In this document: positions 5,020 to 5,884 of the stretch, piece by piece | How positions within the stretch are numbered: the first letter of the stretch is position 1 | How the letters are laid out: each line of letters starts with the position of its first letter | Origin: Clostridia bacterium | Lineage (GTDB): Bacteria; Bacillota; Clostridia; Peptostreptococcales; Anaerovoracaceae | Reading direction: 5' to 3' | Length of the DNA: 5,884 nt | Assembly (NCBI GenBank): GCA_024403005.1 | Contig: JAKSSQ010000113.1 | Span: 1-5,884 of the forward strand | Position numbers and translations under genes: made by a program | Notes under the pieces: generated by a model | The model's input: the letters and a program-made list of their open reading frames with translations, nothing else | What the model was told of the DNA's origin: nothing | The model's database searches: none

Positions 5020-5838
5020 TCATTCATCGCAGCAGTGCATGCAGGGCGTGTACCCTTCTGCAACTGCCTGGGATTTCGTTATGCATTCGTAACTTTTCGT
5101 AATGGATGCGCAGGTCTTTCTGTGGAAGACTTTTGAAGCACCTGAAAACATGTAAACGATGGCTCCGTCGCTCAGTTTTGAAGGTTTGCAGAGCTGGCAA
5201 GGGCTGTATGAGCTTCGCAGCTTTTTAGTCAGAACGGTCTCAACACAGCCTTCCTTCATGGTGCTGCAGCCTTCAACATGATACCTTTCGCCTCTCTTTG
5301 GGAATACGTAAACCCTGCTGTTATCAAGGCTTGCGAAGCCTTCAGATTCGCCCTTCCACTTACGGAAAACCATAGTTCTGGAGGTTATTGGGTTAGCGGC
5401 AAAAGCACCGGGAATTCTTATCCTGGATGAGTGGCTCACGCCTGCTTTTATAATATTATCGAGGCACAATCCTCCGTTGAAAGCCTGCTTGTTTCCTTCT
5501 GAATAAGACTTCATAAGGACCAGATTATCCGTACCCCAGTCCAGCGCCGCACTGCCCATCAGGCTTGCAGCAAAGACTCCTGCCTCCGCTGCTTCCAGCG
5601 AACCTTCCGTATCTTCTGTGGATAGAATATCCGCCAGAACCGTATGGTCTGCGGCTTTAACGCCGTAGCGAAATACGCTTTCTTCCATACCGCACTGCAT
5701 TATAAGCAGAATCATCATGCCGAGAGCTATTAAAAACACGGGAAGACAGCATGCTGCATCCACTATAATCGAGCCGTTCCAGCGTTTTGAACCTGCATGT
5801 TTATTCAAAATTCTATTTATATACATGGCTCTGCTCAA
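5020..5838 (-). CDS. TadE-like membrane protein with two tandem Ada-like zinc-binding modules
   Basis: The product has 272 residues. Its basic N-terminus is followed by GSIIVDAACCLPVFL and one hydrophobic segment (about 26-48), the layout of TadE/TadG pseudopilins, whose consensus is G-S-x-x-V-E-A; here the +5 Glu is Asp27. The bulk should lie outside the membrane. The C-terminal third holds two copies of a module. Copy 1 is VYVFPKRGERYHVEGC...SPCQLC (176-217), with His187, Cys191, Cys214 and Cys217. Copy 2 is KVFHRKTC...GYTPCMHC (236-269), with His239, Cys243, Cys266 and Cys269. The pattern resembles the Ada N-terminal zinc domain (four Cys, GYxPCxxC) with the first Cys replaced by His, and similar tails occur on secreted nucleases. 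Start: TTG at 5838, with GGAG 3 bases upstream and the TGA of a possible upstream frame overlapping as TTGA; the ATG at 5826 (Met5) is the alternative. An in-frame stop near 5883 limits any longer form. Confidence 0.8.
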   Translation of the reverse strand: MSRAMYINRILNKHAGSKRWNGSIIVDAACCLPVFLIALGMMILLIMQCGMEESVFRYGVKAADHTVLADILSTEDTEGSLEAAEAGVFAASLMGSAALDWGTDNLVLMKSYSEGNKQAFNGGLCLDNIIKAGVSHSSRIRIPGAFAANPITSRTMVFRKWKGESEGFASLDNSRVYVFPKRGERYHVEGCSTMKEGCVETVLTKKLRSSYSPCQLCKPSKLSDGAIVYMFSGASKVFHRKTCASITKSYECITKSQAVAEGYTPCMHCCDE

Positions 5839-5884
5839 TTTCTCCGTAACGCTTGTCCGCTTTCTGTCCGCCGCTGAAATTCAA
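5835..5884 (-). CDS. Possible 3' end of an upstream gene (15 residues visible)
   Basis: A minus-strand frame entering at the window edge reads EFQRRTESGQALRRN and stops with TGA at 5837-5835. That stop overlaps the TTG start of the TadE-like gene as TTGA, the typical translational-coupling arrangement. Another frame (ending in a TAG about 23 codons in) is also open, so the choice is inference. Too little is visible to name a product. Confidence 0.4.
   Translation of the reverse strand, partial: EFQRRTESGQALRRN

Overview
The window looks like chromosomal DNA from an anaerobic Firmicute of the class Clostridia. The reasons are a fused IspH-ribosomal protein S1 gene (a known clostridial arrangement), a T-box leader, AGGAGG-type ribosome binding sites, a small clostridial zinc-ribbon protein, and a DUF6382-like/TadE-like gene pair. 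No mobile element, CRISPR array, tRNA or rRNA was seen. All genes lie on the minus strand except one small plus-strand gene.

Reading the minus strand from the right edge: (i) 5884-4439 holds the 3' tip of an unidentified gene, a TadE-like single-pass membrane protein carrying two tandem Ada-like Zn-binding C-terminal modules, and a DUF6382-like protein; this resembles part of a tad/Flp pilus-type secretion locus. (ii) 4400-4140 holds a convergent plus-strand 55-residue zinc-ribbon protein with its own ribosome binding site and rho-independent terminator. (iii) 4067-738 is an operon with a recognisable promoter: rarA (AAA+ replication-fork ATPase), then, after 8 bases, the ispH-S1 fusion (last step of the MEP isoprenoid pathway joined to four S1 RNA-binding domains). 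(iv) 706-427 is a T-box riboswitch leader with a clear antiterminator and, unusually, two tandem terminators. (v) 410-1 is the N-terminal 136 residues of a shikimate-kinase-family P-loop kinase controlled by that T-box; it runs off the window.

Three points stand out. First, the T-box has a UGGA acceptor-binding bulge (expected for a tRNA with U73) and an ACC-G specifier candidate, both pointing to tRNA-Thr, while the kinase it controls lacks several residues shikimate kinases use to bind shikimate. Together these suggest a threonine-pathway kinase, possibly a homoserine kinase, rather than AroK. Second, the two terminators share the same TGCCCCAAA segment, and the leader can be folded into a two-step antitermination cascade. 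Third, about 210 bases inside the ispH coding region (2287-2499) form a dense run of near-perfect hairpins in an island of much higher GC, with G.T wobbles falling on the strand opposite the gene.
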